Shown one piece after another: positions 12,569 to 19,677 of a DNA stretch of 34,964 nucleotides (within the stretch, counting starts at the first letter, position 1; each line of letters begins with the position of its first letter). The notes below the pieces were generated by a model. It was not told where the DNA came from. It saw nothing but the letters and a program-made list of their open reading frames with translations, and made no database searches. The DNA comes from a virus. Where the stretch lies: IMG/VR virus record IMGVR_UViG_3300028548_004606, positions 1 through 34,964 of that record; one strand, written 5' to 3'. The position numbers were made by a program, and so were the translations under genes.

Positions 12569-13382
12569 TGTGGATACTGCCAAAGAACTACCCACTGTCC
12601 TCTCATTTTGCTCAGGATATGGTGGCATTGAAAGAGGACTTGACCTTGCCGGGTTTAAACATCGAACAGTCGCTTATGTCGAGATCGAAGCCTACGCGAT
12701 TGCGAACTTGGCAAACAAGATGGAAAGAGGGGAGCTTTTACCTAGCTGTATATGGTCGAATCTTAAAACCCTGCCAGTACAACCTTTTCGAGACAAAGTT
12801 GACCTCATCACTGGCGGCTATCCATGTCAACCATTCAGTGCAGCAGGAAAGCGACTTGGAGAAGAAGACCCAAGACACTTGTGGCCTTACATCAGGCGAC
12901 ACATTGAATCAATTAGACCTGTTCGAGTCTTCTTTGAAAACGTCGAAGGACACATCAGTCTTGGATTGCGAGAAGTCATTAGCGACTTGGAAAGCCTTGG
13001 TTATAAAACGACGTGGGGAATATTCTCAGCGCGTGAAGTTGGCGCTCCTCACCAGAGAAAAAGAGTCTACATCTTGGCCAACAGCAACGGTGTTCGATGT
13101 AACAGGGGGCAGTTATCCGACAGAGTTAGTAAACGGCCAATGGAGATCGAAGCACAGCAAAGACCCCAACAGCCCGTGGTACGGAGCAAAATTAAGGGAT
13201 GCGGTAGAAAAACACGAAAATCACACTGGGAAATTGAACCCCGATTGGGTCGAGTGGTTGATGGGTGTGCCGACAGGGTGGACAGAATACGATTACTCGG
13301 AAATGCAGTAGTGCCACAGACAGCTGCTAAAGCATGGATAACCTTAAACAAACGCCTGGAGGCACGTGCCGCTAATGGCTAA
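12561..13382 (+). CDS. DNA (cytosine-5) methyltransferase
   Basis: 273 residues from ATG 12561. C5-methyltransferase motifs occur in order: I, VLSFCSGYGGIERGL (13-27); IV, GGYPCQPFSAAGKRLG with catalytic Cys89; VI, ENV (126-128); VIII, QRKRVYILA (165-173); X, RIRLLGNAVVPQTAAKA (242-258). The target recognition region between VIII and X is only about 70 residues, so the protein is short for the family but appears complete. It would methylate phage or host DNA, perhaps to evade restriction. Nearly its whole length is overlapped by another open frame at 12568-13311 that carries its own conserved motifs. Confidence 0.92.
   Translation: MSSVDTAKELPTVLSFCSGYGGIERGLDLAGFKHRTVAYVEIEAYAIANLANKMERGELLPSCIWSNLKTLPVQPFRDKVDLITGGYPCQPFSAAGKRLGEEDPRHLWPYIRRHIESIRPVRVFFENVEGHISLGLREVISDLESLGYKTTWGIFSAREVGAPHQRKRVYILANSNGVRCNRGQLSDRVSKRPMEIEAQQRPQQPVVRSKIKGCGRKTRKSHWEIEPRLGRVVDGCADRVDRIRLLGNAVVPQTAAKAWITLNKRLEARAANG
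12568..13311 (+). CDS. Overlapping +1-frame ORF with conserved phage motifs
   Basis: 247 open codons from GTG 12568, in the +1 frame of the methyltransferase and wholly inside it. The second half is not random: it contains SLKTSKDTSVLDCEKSLATW, KRRGEYSQRVKLALLTREKE, SWPTATVFDVTGGS and finally GKLNPDWVEWLMGVPTGWTE. I recognise the WPTxT and KLNPxWVEWLMGxPxGWT segments from phage proteins encoded with or fused to cytosine methyltransferases. The same DNA encodes methyltransferase motifs VI, VIII and X in the other frame. Either both frames are translated (overprinting) or one database family is a frame error. The start is uncertain; only the C-terminal part looks protein-like. Confidence 0.45.
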   Translation: MWILPKNYPLSSHFAQDMVALKEDLTLPGLNIEQSLMSRSKPTRLRTWQTRWKEGSFYLAVYGRILKPCQYNLFETKLTSSLAAIHVNHSVQQESDLEKKTQDTCGLTSGDTLNQLDLFESSLKTSKDTSVLDCEKSLATWKALVIKRRGEYSQRVKLALLTREKESTSWPTATVFDVTGGSYPTELVNGQWRSKHSKDPNSPWYGAKLRDAVEKHENHTGKLNPDWVEWLMGVPTGWTEYDYSEMQ

Positions 13383-14163
13383 TCCATATTTTATAAATGA
13401 AAGCGCGGTAATTGCTTTTAGTGGTGGGCGATCTAGCGCATATATGCTTTATAAAGTTATGGAGGCGCATGATTTCGTTTTGCCTGATTTTGTAACAGTG
13501 ATCTTTTGCAACACTGGCAAGGAGATGCCACAAACTTTAGATTTTGTGAATGATTGCGCTGTTAATTGGGGTATTGATATTGTGTGGCTTGAGTACGACG
13601 GAAAAAAATCTTTTCAAGTAGTTGATTACGAAACGGCAAGCAGAAAAGGAGAGCCGTTCGCTCAATTAATTAAGGATAAACATTACCTACCAAACATGAT
13701 GGCTAGATTTTGCACGAGCGAATTAAAAGTGCTAACGATAAGCCGCTATTTAAAAACTGAAAACTATCTACGATTAATTGGTATTAGAGCCGATGAGCCT
13801 AGAAGAGTAGCCAAAATGAAAAGCAAAGAAGATCATTATTTGCCGATGGCTGTGGCTGGGGTAAGCGAAAAAAATATTAATAATTTTTGGCAATCTCAAG
13901 AATTTGATTTAGCAATGCCTGATGCTGGGGTAAATACTCTTAGTAATTGCGATCTATGTTTTTTAAAAGGGTACAAAATAAAAAGATCAATAGTAGAGCA
14001 TTTTCCTCATACAGCTAATTGGTGGGCAGAACAAGAAAAGCTAATTAATTCAAGATTTAGATTCGATCAGCCTAGCTACGCAGATATGAAAATAATCGCA
14101 ACGGATCAGGGGCAGCTATTTGATTTTGATGATGAATCAATAGCCTGTTTTTGTGGCGACTGA
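13375..14163 (+). CDS. PAPS-reductase-like (adenine nucleotide alpha hydrolase) protein
   Basis: 262 residues from ATG 13375; GTG 13366 lies closer to GGAGG (13358-13362) and is an alternative. The PP-loop motif AFSGGRSSAYML (residues 14-25) binds nucleotide. It is followed by FCNTGKEMPQTLDF, RFCTSELKV and two C-terminal Cys pairs (NCDLCFLKG and ACFCGD) that could bind metal. This is the phage branch of the PAPS reductase/DndC-like superfamily. True sulfate reduction is unlikely in a phage. Roles in nucleotide or tRNA/DNA modification have been suggested for relatives. It is flanked by a DNA methyltransferase and NinG. Confidence 0.85.
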   Translation: MANPYFINESAVIAFSGGRSSAYMLYKVMEAHDFVLPDFVTVIFCNTGKEMPQTLDFVNDCAVNWGIDIVWLEYDGKKSFQVVDYETASRKGEPFAQLIKDKHYLPNMMARFCTSELKVLTISRYLKTENYLRLIGIRADEPRRVAKMKSKEDHYLPMAVAGVSEKNINNFWQSQEFDLAMPDAGVNTLSNCDLCFLKGYKIKRSIVEHFPHTANWWAEQEKLINSRFRFDQPSYADMKIIATDQGQLFDFDDESIACFCGD

Positions 14164-14591
14164 TGGCTAAGAGGAAAACGCCAACTATTGCTCAAGAGGT
14201 CGAAAAGGCAGCGGTTGCATTGCAGGAATTGGTGCGTTTAAAAGCGGCTGATGATAATGGCTACTGCACCTGTATTACCTGTGGCGTTGCCAAGAAATGG
14301 AATGATGGAATGCAGGGCGCACACTTTTTTCAGCGCGGTCGAAAATCAACAAAGCTATTAGTTGAGAATGTCCATAGTGCCTGTGCTGGGTGCAACAAGT
14401 GGCTGCATCACACCACCAGCGGGGTACTGATTTACCGCCGATACATGGTCGGTCTTTATGGTGAGGATGGTCTTGATGAGATGGAGGCGTTATCTCGCAC
14501 GACTAAGAAGTATACCCGGGCAGAGGTTGAGGACATTAAAGCTGATTTTAAAGAGCAGATTAAGTTCCACAAAAAGAGGATCGGAGCATGA
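14163..14591 (+). CDS. ninG: NinG-like recombination protein (Rap)
   Basis: 142 residues from ATG 14163, in a TGATG overlap with the preceding stop. Zinc-binding and HNH-like features of lambda NinG are present: YCTCITCGVAKKW (two Cys pairs), MQGAHFFQRGR with a His, VENVHSACAGCNKWLH, and a helical C-terminus (YTRAEVEDIKADFKEQIKF). Lambda NinG (Rap) promotes recombination, binding branched DNA or cutting Holliday-type junctions. Its place between the replication genes and the Q-like gene matches the lambdoid nin region. Confidence 0.87.
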   Translation: MAKRKTPTIAQEVEKAAVALQELVRLKAADDNGYCTCITCGVAKKWNDGMQGAHFFQRGRKSTKLLVENVHSACAGCNKWLHHTTSGVLIYRRYMVGLYGEDGLDEMEALSRTTKKYTRAEVEDIKADFKEQIKFHKKRIGA

Positions 14592-14743
14592 GCGAGCATA
14601 AGAAGACGGTTAAAAAAGATAATATGGCGTGTATTACCTCATCCGGAACGCTGACCTTAAACGCTGACTTTACGGTTGCCGATGTCAGGACAATACAACG
14701 GTTCCTACATCAAGTATTAGAATCGGTGGCAAGCGATGAGTGA
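14588..14743 (+). CDS. Small nin-region protein, unknown function
   Basis: 51 residues. ATG 14588 overlaps the NinG stop (ATGA), with GGA just upstream, and the TGA at 14741-14743 overlaps the next gene by 8 bases. The sequence MSEHKKTVKKDNMACITSSG then VADVRTIQRFLHQVLESVAS suggests a small mixed alpha-beta protein. No family is recognised. Overlaps at both ends and tiling of the gap support it. Confidence 0.6.
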   Translation: MSEHKKTVKKDNMACITSSGTLTLNADFTVADVRTIQRFLHQVLESVASDE

Positions 14744-15281
14744 GCTTCTGGCGATGTTAACCCCTGGTTCACCGGAGTTACGGCCTGATATGATCCGTGG
14801 GACGTCTAAGAATAGGATCAGTGCGGGTGATGTGGCGGCCTGTTTAGTCCATGTTGATCGTCACACCTATTTGTACGCTTTGGCAAAATTCTGTCTAGAC
14901 ACTAACGCACAAAATGAGCTTAATGATTTAGCCAGGGCAGAGGCTGCGGCAATGGACTATCGGACAGAGGTCCGTGAGCCCGACAACGTCGTTGATCGTC
15001 TTGCCCTAGCTGCGCTGGACTATTCCATCTTGGCTGGCCGCTGTATGCAGTGTGGCGGCACTGGAGAGCTTAACATCAGATCAATAATCAGCGTGTGTGA
15101 TCGCTGTCATGGCAGTGGAAATTCAGAACTCTCGGTTAGAGGGCTTGCCAAGGTGCTAGGGGTGGGACGATGGCGGGCGCAAAAAGTATGGATGCCACGG
15201 TTTCAGTCGTTAGTATCCGACTATCAGGTTAGGGATGATGCCCTGCATATTGTTATAAGACGGGGTTTGCAGGGTGAGTAA
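14736..15281 (+). CDS. Q-like late antitermination protein
   Basis: 181 residues. A zinc motif is formed by CMQCGGTGE (Cys103, Cys106) and CDRCHGSGN (Cys121, Cys124). A putative helix-turn-helix follows (VRGLAKVLGVGRWRAQKVWM, about 134-153). This combination is seen in phage Q antiterminators, which bind DNA near the late promoter and let RNA polymerase ignore terminators. It is nearly the last gene of the early operon, directly before a candidate promoter and terminator and then the terminase genes, exactly where Q belongs. Confidence 0.75.
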   Translation: MSELLAMLTPGSPELRPDMIRGTSKNRISAGDVAACLVHVDRHTYLYALAKFCLDTNAQNELNDLARAEAAAMDYRTEVREPDNVVDRLALAALDYSILAGRCMQCGGTGELNIRSIISVCDRCHGSGNSELSVRGLAKVLGVGRWRAQKVWMPRFQSLVSDYQVRDDALHIVIRRGLQGE

Positions 15282-15387
15282 GGGCAGCGAACAAAGGCCC
15301 GGTGACCGTCAAGCCTTCGAGCGCAATTGGGAGAAGATATTTGGGGGCAAAGGCGATAAAAAAAAGAAGAAAAAAACAATCAAATAA
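15274..15387 (+). CDS. Short SKGS-type phage protein
   Basis: 37 residues from GTG 15274, overlapping the Q-like gene by 8 bases. It starts MSKGSEQRPGDRQAFERNWE, continues KIFGGKGD and ends in a run of six Lys then TIK. Very short proteins of pattern SKGSxxRPxxxxxFxxNWxxIFG are common, unexplained companions of phage early or late boundary genes. The motif makes this a gene despite the GTG start. The poly-Lys tail is encoded by a long A-rich stretch that could be prone to slippage. Confidence 0.65.
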   Translation: MSKGSEQRPGDRQAFERNWEKIFGGKGDKKKKKKTIK

Positions 15388-15393
15388 AAGTAA

Positions 15394-15433
15394 CCACATT
15401 ATGTTGCGTAACCAGCCAAAGTGTGGTTATATA
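15394..15433 (+). promoter_or_regulatory. Candidate late promoter with operator-like site
   Basis: CCAC-ATTAT-GTTG (15394-15406) matches the palindromic operator before the Cro-like gene in 12 of 13 bases. It runs into a possible -35 TTGCGT (15404-15409), followed after 18 bases by TATATA (15428-15433). A promoter here would drive a short leader up to the terminator at 15497 and, with Q, the late operon. The -35 match is weak. Confidence 0.35.
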
Positions 15434-15496
15434 TCCCCATGATAGGGTTTTTGACTCTCAACGCTTAACTCACAAAACAATATCCTCCCTTTTTTG

Positions 15497-15520
15497 GTCG
15501 CATTTGCGGCTTTTTTTATT
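15497..15520 (+). terminator. Terminator before terminase genes
   Basis: The stem GTCGC (15497-15501) pairs with GCGGC (15506-15510), with one T-G wobble and loop ATTT. It is followed by TTTTTTTATTT from 15511. It lies between the Q-like gene region and TerS, the place of the lambda tR' terminator that Q overrides. The stem is short, so efficiency may be modest. Confidence 0.6.
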
Positions 15521-15564
15521 TCTGTTTCTGGGCCTGTTTAAGTATCCCAGAGCGAGGTGACCCT

Positions 15565-15942
15565 ATGGCTAGACCTACCGTAATGACAGATGATGTGCTG
15601 TCGAAATTACAACACGCCTTTACGATGGGCTGCACAGACATTGAAGCCTGTATGTACGCGGGCTGTAGCCAACCGGCACTCTATCGGTATCAGGAAAAAA
15701 ACGAAGAGTATCGAGAGCAAAAAGCGGTATGGAAGTCTAACCCTTTTATGTTGGCCCGTATGGTGTTGGTTGATGCGTTAGTGGCAAAGGACGTTAACAC
15801 CGCGCACAAGATGATTGATCGTAAAGAGGGCGGCAAGTTATCCCTTGATCACACCTCTAGCGATGGCTCAATGAAGCCAACTATTATTCAGTTAGTGCCT
15901 GTCACGCCTGAACTTGAAGACGATGCAGACAGCAGACATTAA
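15565..15942 (+). CDS. terS: Terminase small subunit
   Basis: 125 residues, with GAGGTGA before ATG 15565. The N-terminal helix-turn-helix (MTDDVLSKLQHAF, GCTDIEACMYAGCSQPALYR) resembles the DNA-binding domain of phage small terminases, which recognise the packaging site. A helical oligomerisation part (EYREQKAVWKSNPFMLARM) and a flexible acidic C-terminus follow. It overlaps terL by 20 bases. Together they form the packaging motor at the start of the late operon. Confidence 0.82.
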   Translation: MARPTVMTDDVLSKLQHAFTMGCTDIEACMYAGCSQPALYRYQEKNEEYREQKAVWKSNPFMLARMVLVDALVAKDVNTAHKMIDRKEGGKLSLDHTSSDGSMKPTIIQLVPVTPELEDDADSRH

Positions 15943-17218
15943 TCTGCCTGAGAAGCTGGTCCCTGTATTCTCTGGTGATGCCAGGTATAGAGGCGCCTTT
16001 GGAGGGCGAGGTTCAGGTAAGACAAGAACATTTGCCCTGATGACAGCTGTTAAAGGCTACCAGTGGGGTATGTCAGGCCAGTCAGGTCAGATACTTTGCG
16101 CTAGAGAGCATTTAAACTCTCTGGATGAGTCCTCGCTTGAGGAGATCAAGAGCGCCATACGAGGCGTTGATTGGTTAGCTGATTACTATGAGGTGGGTGA
16201 GAAGTTCATCCGCTCTAAGGACGGGCATATTAGTTATGTGTTTGCCGGGTTAAGGCGTAACCTCGATTCGATCAAGTCTAAGGCCAGAATCATTATAGCC
16301 TGGGTAGATGAGGCAGAGCCGGTATCAGAAGAGGCCTGGCGTAAGTTAATTCCTACGGTACGAGAGGACAACTCTGAGATATGGGTGACCTGGAACCCGG
16401 AGGCTGCACGATCCAGTACGAACAAACGATTTAGGGATACCCCGCCTGAAGGCTCTAAGATTGTAGAGCTTAACTGGCGTGATAACCCGTGGTTCCCAGC
16501 AGTTTTAGAGAATGAGCGGGTGGCAGACAAGAAGCTACGCCCTGACATCTATGACCATGTTTGGGAGGGAAACTTCCTACAGGCCCATGAGGGTGCGTAC
16601 TACTCACACTTAGTTGAAGATGGCAGACGAGAGGGTCGAGTGGGTAATGTCCACCACGATCCCTTAATGGAGACTAGAGCGTACTTTGACATTGGTGGGA
16701 CAGGTGCTAAGTCTGATGCAACGAGCATATGGACGGTTCAGTTCTACAAGTCAGAGATCAGGGTATTAGGATATTACGAAGCGCAAGGGCAGCCATTGGC
16801 CACTCACGTTGCCTGGTTAAGAGAGCAGGTACAGGATATTAAGACGGTGGTGCTTCCCCATGATGGTGGAACGCACGACAAGGTCTACTCGGTCAGCTAC
16901 GAGTCAGCGTTAAGAGATGCTGGTTTTAATGTGATTATCGTCCCCAATCAAGGGAAGGGTGCTGCTGGCCACCGAGTAGAAGCCGCTAGAAGAATTTTAC
17001 CTTCAGTGTACTTTAACGAACCGGCCTGTGAGTCGGGTATTGAGGCACTCTGCTGGTATCACGAGAAGCGTGATGAGAACCGGGGTGTAGGCTTGGGACC
17101 GAACCATGATTGGTCATCACACGCAGCGGACGCCTTTGGCATGATGGCGGTGGTCTATGAGCCGCCTAATTCATCCTGGGGTAAGCCGCTGAGAGTTAAT
17201 TTAAAGGGTATTGTATGA
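15923..17218 (+). CDS. terL: Terminase large subunit
   Basis: 431 residues from ATG 15923 (TTG 15914 is rejected). The ATPase domain has Walker A GGRGSGKT (27-34) and Walker B IIIAWVDE (123-130) with the catalytic Glu130. The adjacent coupling segment is WVTWNP. The nuclease domain has the first metal-binding Asp256 in YFDIGG, a central DGG (VVLPHDGGTHD), and the final NHDWSSHAADAF, where the last Asp fits the third acidic residue. It packages DNA into proheads. It overlaps the next gene by 4 bases. Confidence 0.95.
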   Translation: MQTADINLPEKLVPVFSGDARYRGAFGGRGSGKTRTFALMTAVKGYQWGMSGQSGQILCAREHLNSLDESSLEEIKSAIRGVDWLADYYEVGEKFIRSKDGHISYVFAGLRRNLDSIKSKARIIIAWVDEAEPVSEEAWRKLIPTVREDNSEIWVTWNPEAARSSTNKRFRDTPPEGSKIVELNWRDNPWFPAVLENERVADKKLRPDIYDHVWEGNFLQAHEGAYYSHLVEDGRREGRVGNVHHDPLMETRAYFDIGGTGAKSDATSIWTVQFYKSEIRVLGYYEAQGQPLATHVAWLREQVQDIKTVVLPHDGGTHDKVYSVSYESALRDAGFNVIIVPNQGKGAAGHRVEAARRILPSVYFNEPACESGIEALCWYHEKRDENRGVGLGPNHDWSSHAADAFGMMAVVYEPPNSSWGKPLRVNLKGIV

Positions 17219-18087
17219 GCAGAATTAAAGGGATTATTGATGCTGTGTCTGATCTTGCTATGGATTACTCTTCTCGGATGGCTAGGGCTAAAGAGCAAGG
17301 TTTTGATACTGATACGCCTTATTATCATGGGACACCGGCTGAAGATATAGAGGCCTTTGATATCTCGCCAGAGCAAAGAAGGTTTCCCAAGTCTTTTGGC
17401 GTACACATGGCGAATACAAGGAATGAGGCCACGCATTATAAGCCGCCGACCTCTGGATCAGTGCAGGAGCTTTATGCGGCCCCACAGAATACGCTGGAAA
17501 TAGATATACCCAGGGGTGGACATTTTGTGTCGGCATCTATGAAAGCTGACCTCGATAGAGGCGATATTGTTAGGCAACTGGTTGATGCCAAGAGGGATGG
17601 AAACCCCTATGACTCGGTCAGGGTACGAAAGGATATGCCACCGGATTGGACGGATTGGTCAGGTAAAGAAGGCTATAACGAAAACTTGATCATGCTAGAC
17701 CCGACTAGAGTTAGATCGGTTGACGCAGCATTTGACCCCGCAAAGAAAGGCTCATCTAATCTATTAGCCAGTGCTGCTGGTGTTGGTCTATTGGGTGCCT
17801 TGGGTTCAGAGGATGCTGATGCCTCACCCAGTAAAGGCTTATTCGATTCAATGGGTGATACAGCACTAGAGTCTATGTCAGGCGTTAACCGGGCAGTCGC
17901 TGATGGGGTGAACTTCTTAACCTCTGATCAAATCAACGCAATATTAAACCTATCGGGGAGCGATAAGCGCATCCCTGATCTTTACGATATACCAGGTATT
18001 GAGGGCGGTACACAGGGTAACTACATGGAACCAGGTCTACTCCGTCAAATTGTCCGACAGGGCAGTGAATTTCTAAGCCCAATCTAA
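17215..18087 (+). CDS. Putative ADP-ribosyltransferase-like virion protein
   Basis: 290 residues. The N-terminal half carries YYHGTPAEDIEAFDIS (about 36-51), GVHMANTRNEATHY, and NLIMLDPTRVRSVDAAFDP (about 156-174). The order HGT, a Gly-rich turn with an NEA, and DPxxVRSxxAAFDP matches the ART domain of phage polyvalent proteins. A hydrophobic segment LLASAAGVGLLGAL (about 183-196) follows, then a linker ending EDADAS. Such proteins can be packaged and injected to modify host targets. A clear catalytic E-x-E cannot be picked out, so activity is uncertain. It starts in an ATGA overlap with terL. Confidence 0.65.
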   Translation: MSRIKGIIDAVSDLAMDYSSRMARAKEQGFDTDTPYYHGTPAEDIEAFDISPEQRRFPKSFGVHMANTRNEATHYKPPTSGSVQELYAAPQNTLEIDIPRGGHFVSASMKADLDRGDIVRQLVDAKRDGNPYDSVRVRKDMPPDWTDWSGKEGYNENLIMLDPTRVRSVDAAFDPAKKGSSNLLASAAGVGLLGALGSEDADASPSKGLFDSMGDTALESMSGVNRAVADGVNFLTSDQINAILNLSGSDKRIPDLYDIPGIEGGTQGNYMEPGLLRQIVRQGSEFLSPI

Positions 18088-18096
18088 GGTAAACAC

Positions 18097-18720
18097 ATGG
18101 CTATAACGACTTACAGCGAGCTTAAAACAAGCATTGCTGACTACCTCAATCGCTCGGATTTAACGGCGATCATTCCGACGTTTATTGCGTTGGCAGAGGC
18201 TCAGATCAATCGTGATGTCAGGCACTGGCAGATGGAGAACAGGGCTACAACTAGCTTTGATGGTCAATACGGTACTCGACCCTCTGATTGGATAGAGACC
18301 ATTAGGCTGCAACTAACTGGCACTGGTACGACCTCGATGTCATTAATCAGCCAACAGGCGATGGCCGATAAGCGCATGAGTGCTGACAATGTTGCTGGAA
18401 GGCCCTTGTTTTACACGCATTCAGAGTCGCAGTTTGAGTTATACCCGAGCCCGGATGGTGCTTATGCCGCCGAGGTATTGTATTACCAGCAGGTTCCGGC
18501 TTTAAGTGACAGCGCAACATATAACTGGCTGTTAAGGTCTGCACCTGATCTTTATCTTTACGGGGCGCTTATACACTCTGCGCCTTATCTTGTGGAAGAC
18601 GGAAGGGCAGCGGTATTCGCACAGATGTATGGTGCAGCGGTTAATCAACTAAACCTTCAGTCCGAGGCATCAAAGACCTCTGGGGCTGGACTTAAATTAA
18701 AGGTAAGAGGACTAGGATGA
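18097..18720 (+). CDS. Head-tail adaptor protein
   Basis: 207 residues. It starts TTYSELKTSIADYLNRSDLT and continues FIALAEAQINRDVRHWQME, then FELYPSPDGAYAAEVLYYQQ and PDLYLYGALIHSAPYL. This pattern is typical of phage adaptor proteins (SU10/P22 gp4-like) that join the portal to the tail nozzle. The helical N-terminus and beta-rich middle fit that role. It overlaps the next gene (ATGA). The P22-like nozzle and portal elsewhere in the operon agree with this call. Confidence 0.8.
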   Translation: MAITTYSELKTSIADYLNRSDLTAIIPTFIALAEAQINRDVRHWQMENRATTSFDGQYGTRPSDWIETIRLQLTGTGTTSMSLISQQAMADKRMSADNVAGRPLFYTHSESQFELYPSPDGAYAAEVLYYQQVPALSDSATYNWLLRSAPDLYLYGALIHSAPYLVEDGRAAVFAQMYGAAVNQLNLQSEASKTSGAGLKLKVRGLG

Positions 18721-19097
18721 GCTTTACAAACTTTTTAGAGACAGAGATTTTAGATCATGTATTTGGCGGCAATGCTTATACAGCGCCAAGTAACTTATAC
18801 CTTGGACTGTACACTGGGGCGCCTAGTGATACTGGCGGTGGTACTGAGCTATCAGGTAGCGGTTATGCGCGTTTGGCAATGGCAATGAGTGTGTCAGGCA
18901 ACTTAGCGACTAACAGCGCGGCTGAAGAGTTTGCAACGGCTACTGGTAGCTGGGGAACAGTGAGTCACGTTGGCGTATTTGATGCGGCGACTAGCGGCAA
19001 CCTAATGGCGTATGGCACGTTGTCTGCAAGCAAGGCTGTGGCAACTGGCGATGTGTTTAGAATTCCCGCAGGCGATCTTGATATTACGCTGACATAG
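18717..19097 (+). CDS. Phage tail/virion protein (gp80-like)
   Basis: 126 residues beginning MSFTNFLETEILDHVFGG, with YLGLYTGAPSDTGGGTELSG, a central GYARLAM, and a C-terminus GSWGTVSHVGVFDAATSG to GDLDITLT. This strongly patterned small beta protein is common among tail genes of many phages and is often called a tail fibre or gp80-like protein. It probably forms a small trimeric or ring element of the tail tip. It is coupled to the adaptor gene by a 4-base overlap. Confidence 0.72.
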   Translation: MSFTNFLETEILDHVFGGNAYTAPSNLYLGLYTGAPSDTGGGTELSGSGYARLAMAMSVSGNLATNSAAEEFATATGSWGTVSHVGVFDAATSGNLMAYGTLSASKAVATGDVFRIPAGDLDITLT

Positions 19098-19098
19098 A

Positions 19099-19677
19099 AT
19101 GTTATACGGTCGGTTTAAATATGGTCAGGCTGCGTATTCGACGGCTGATCTGGAAGAGGGCGCCTCTACAATAGCATCAGCCTCGGCGGTGACGGCCAGT
19201 GGTCTAGTCATTAAAGAGGGTGTCAGTGCCATTGCATCGGCCTCAACAGTCAGTTCATCTGGCACCTTAATTCGGTTAGGGGCTTCAACAATTGCAGGCG
19301 CATCAAGCGTCTCAGTATCTGGTCTTTCAGTCTTAACTGGAGCCTCTGCCATTGCGTCAGAGTCAGGCATGTCTGTTACCGGGTTACGGGTTAAAGATGG
19401 CAGCACAGCGATAGCTGCTGTGTCATCGACAACGGCAAGCAGCGTTATGGTGGTTAGTGGTCAGGCCGCTATATCCGCTGAAAGTCAGGTCACGCCTAAC
19501 GGCTTCATAACAGCGTCTGGTTTAACCTCGATTAGCGCCCTATCAACAACAAGCGCGAGCGGCGTGATCCTCTGGATCGATAACGCAGCAGATGACAACA
19601 CCTGGGCAGACACTAGCCCCACAACAAACACCTGGGCTAATACGTCCGACAACGATAATTTATGGGAGGCCGCTTAA
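19099..19677 (+). CDS. Tandem-repeat tail protein (22-residue Ala/Ser repeats)
   Basis: 192 residues. After YGRFKYGQAAYSTADLEEG, about seven imperfect repeats of roughly 22 residues follow (pattern GASxIASxSxVxxSGLxVxx), through residue about 155. The C-terminus is Trp-rich (NTWADTSPTTNTW and DNLWEAA). The repeats are low in charge, suggesting an extended beta or solenoid shaft. The short W-x-x-T-S end resembles tail tip proteins that hold a fibre. It is directly followed by the large S74-containing fibre gene. The exact role is inferred from this position. Confidence 0.65.
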   Translation: MLYGRFKYGQAAYSTADLEEGASTIASASAVTASGLVIKEGVSAIASASTVSSSGTLIRLGASTIAGASSVSVSGLSVLTGASAIASESGMSVTGLRVKDGSTAIAAVSSTTASSVMVVSGQAAISAESQVTPNGFITASGLTSISALSTTSASGVILWIDNAADDNTWADTSPTTNTWANTSDNDNLWEAA

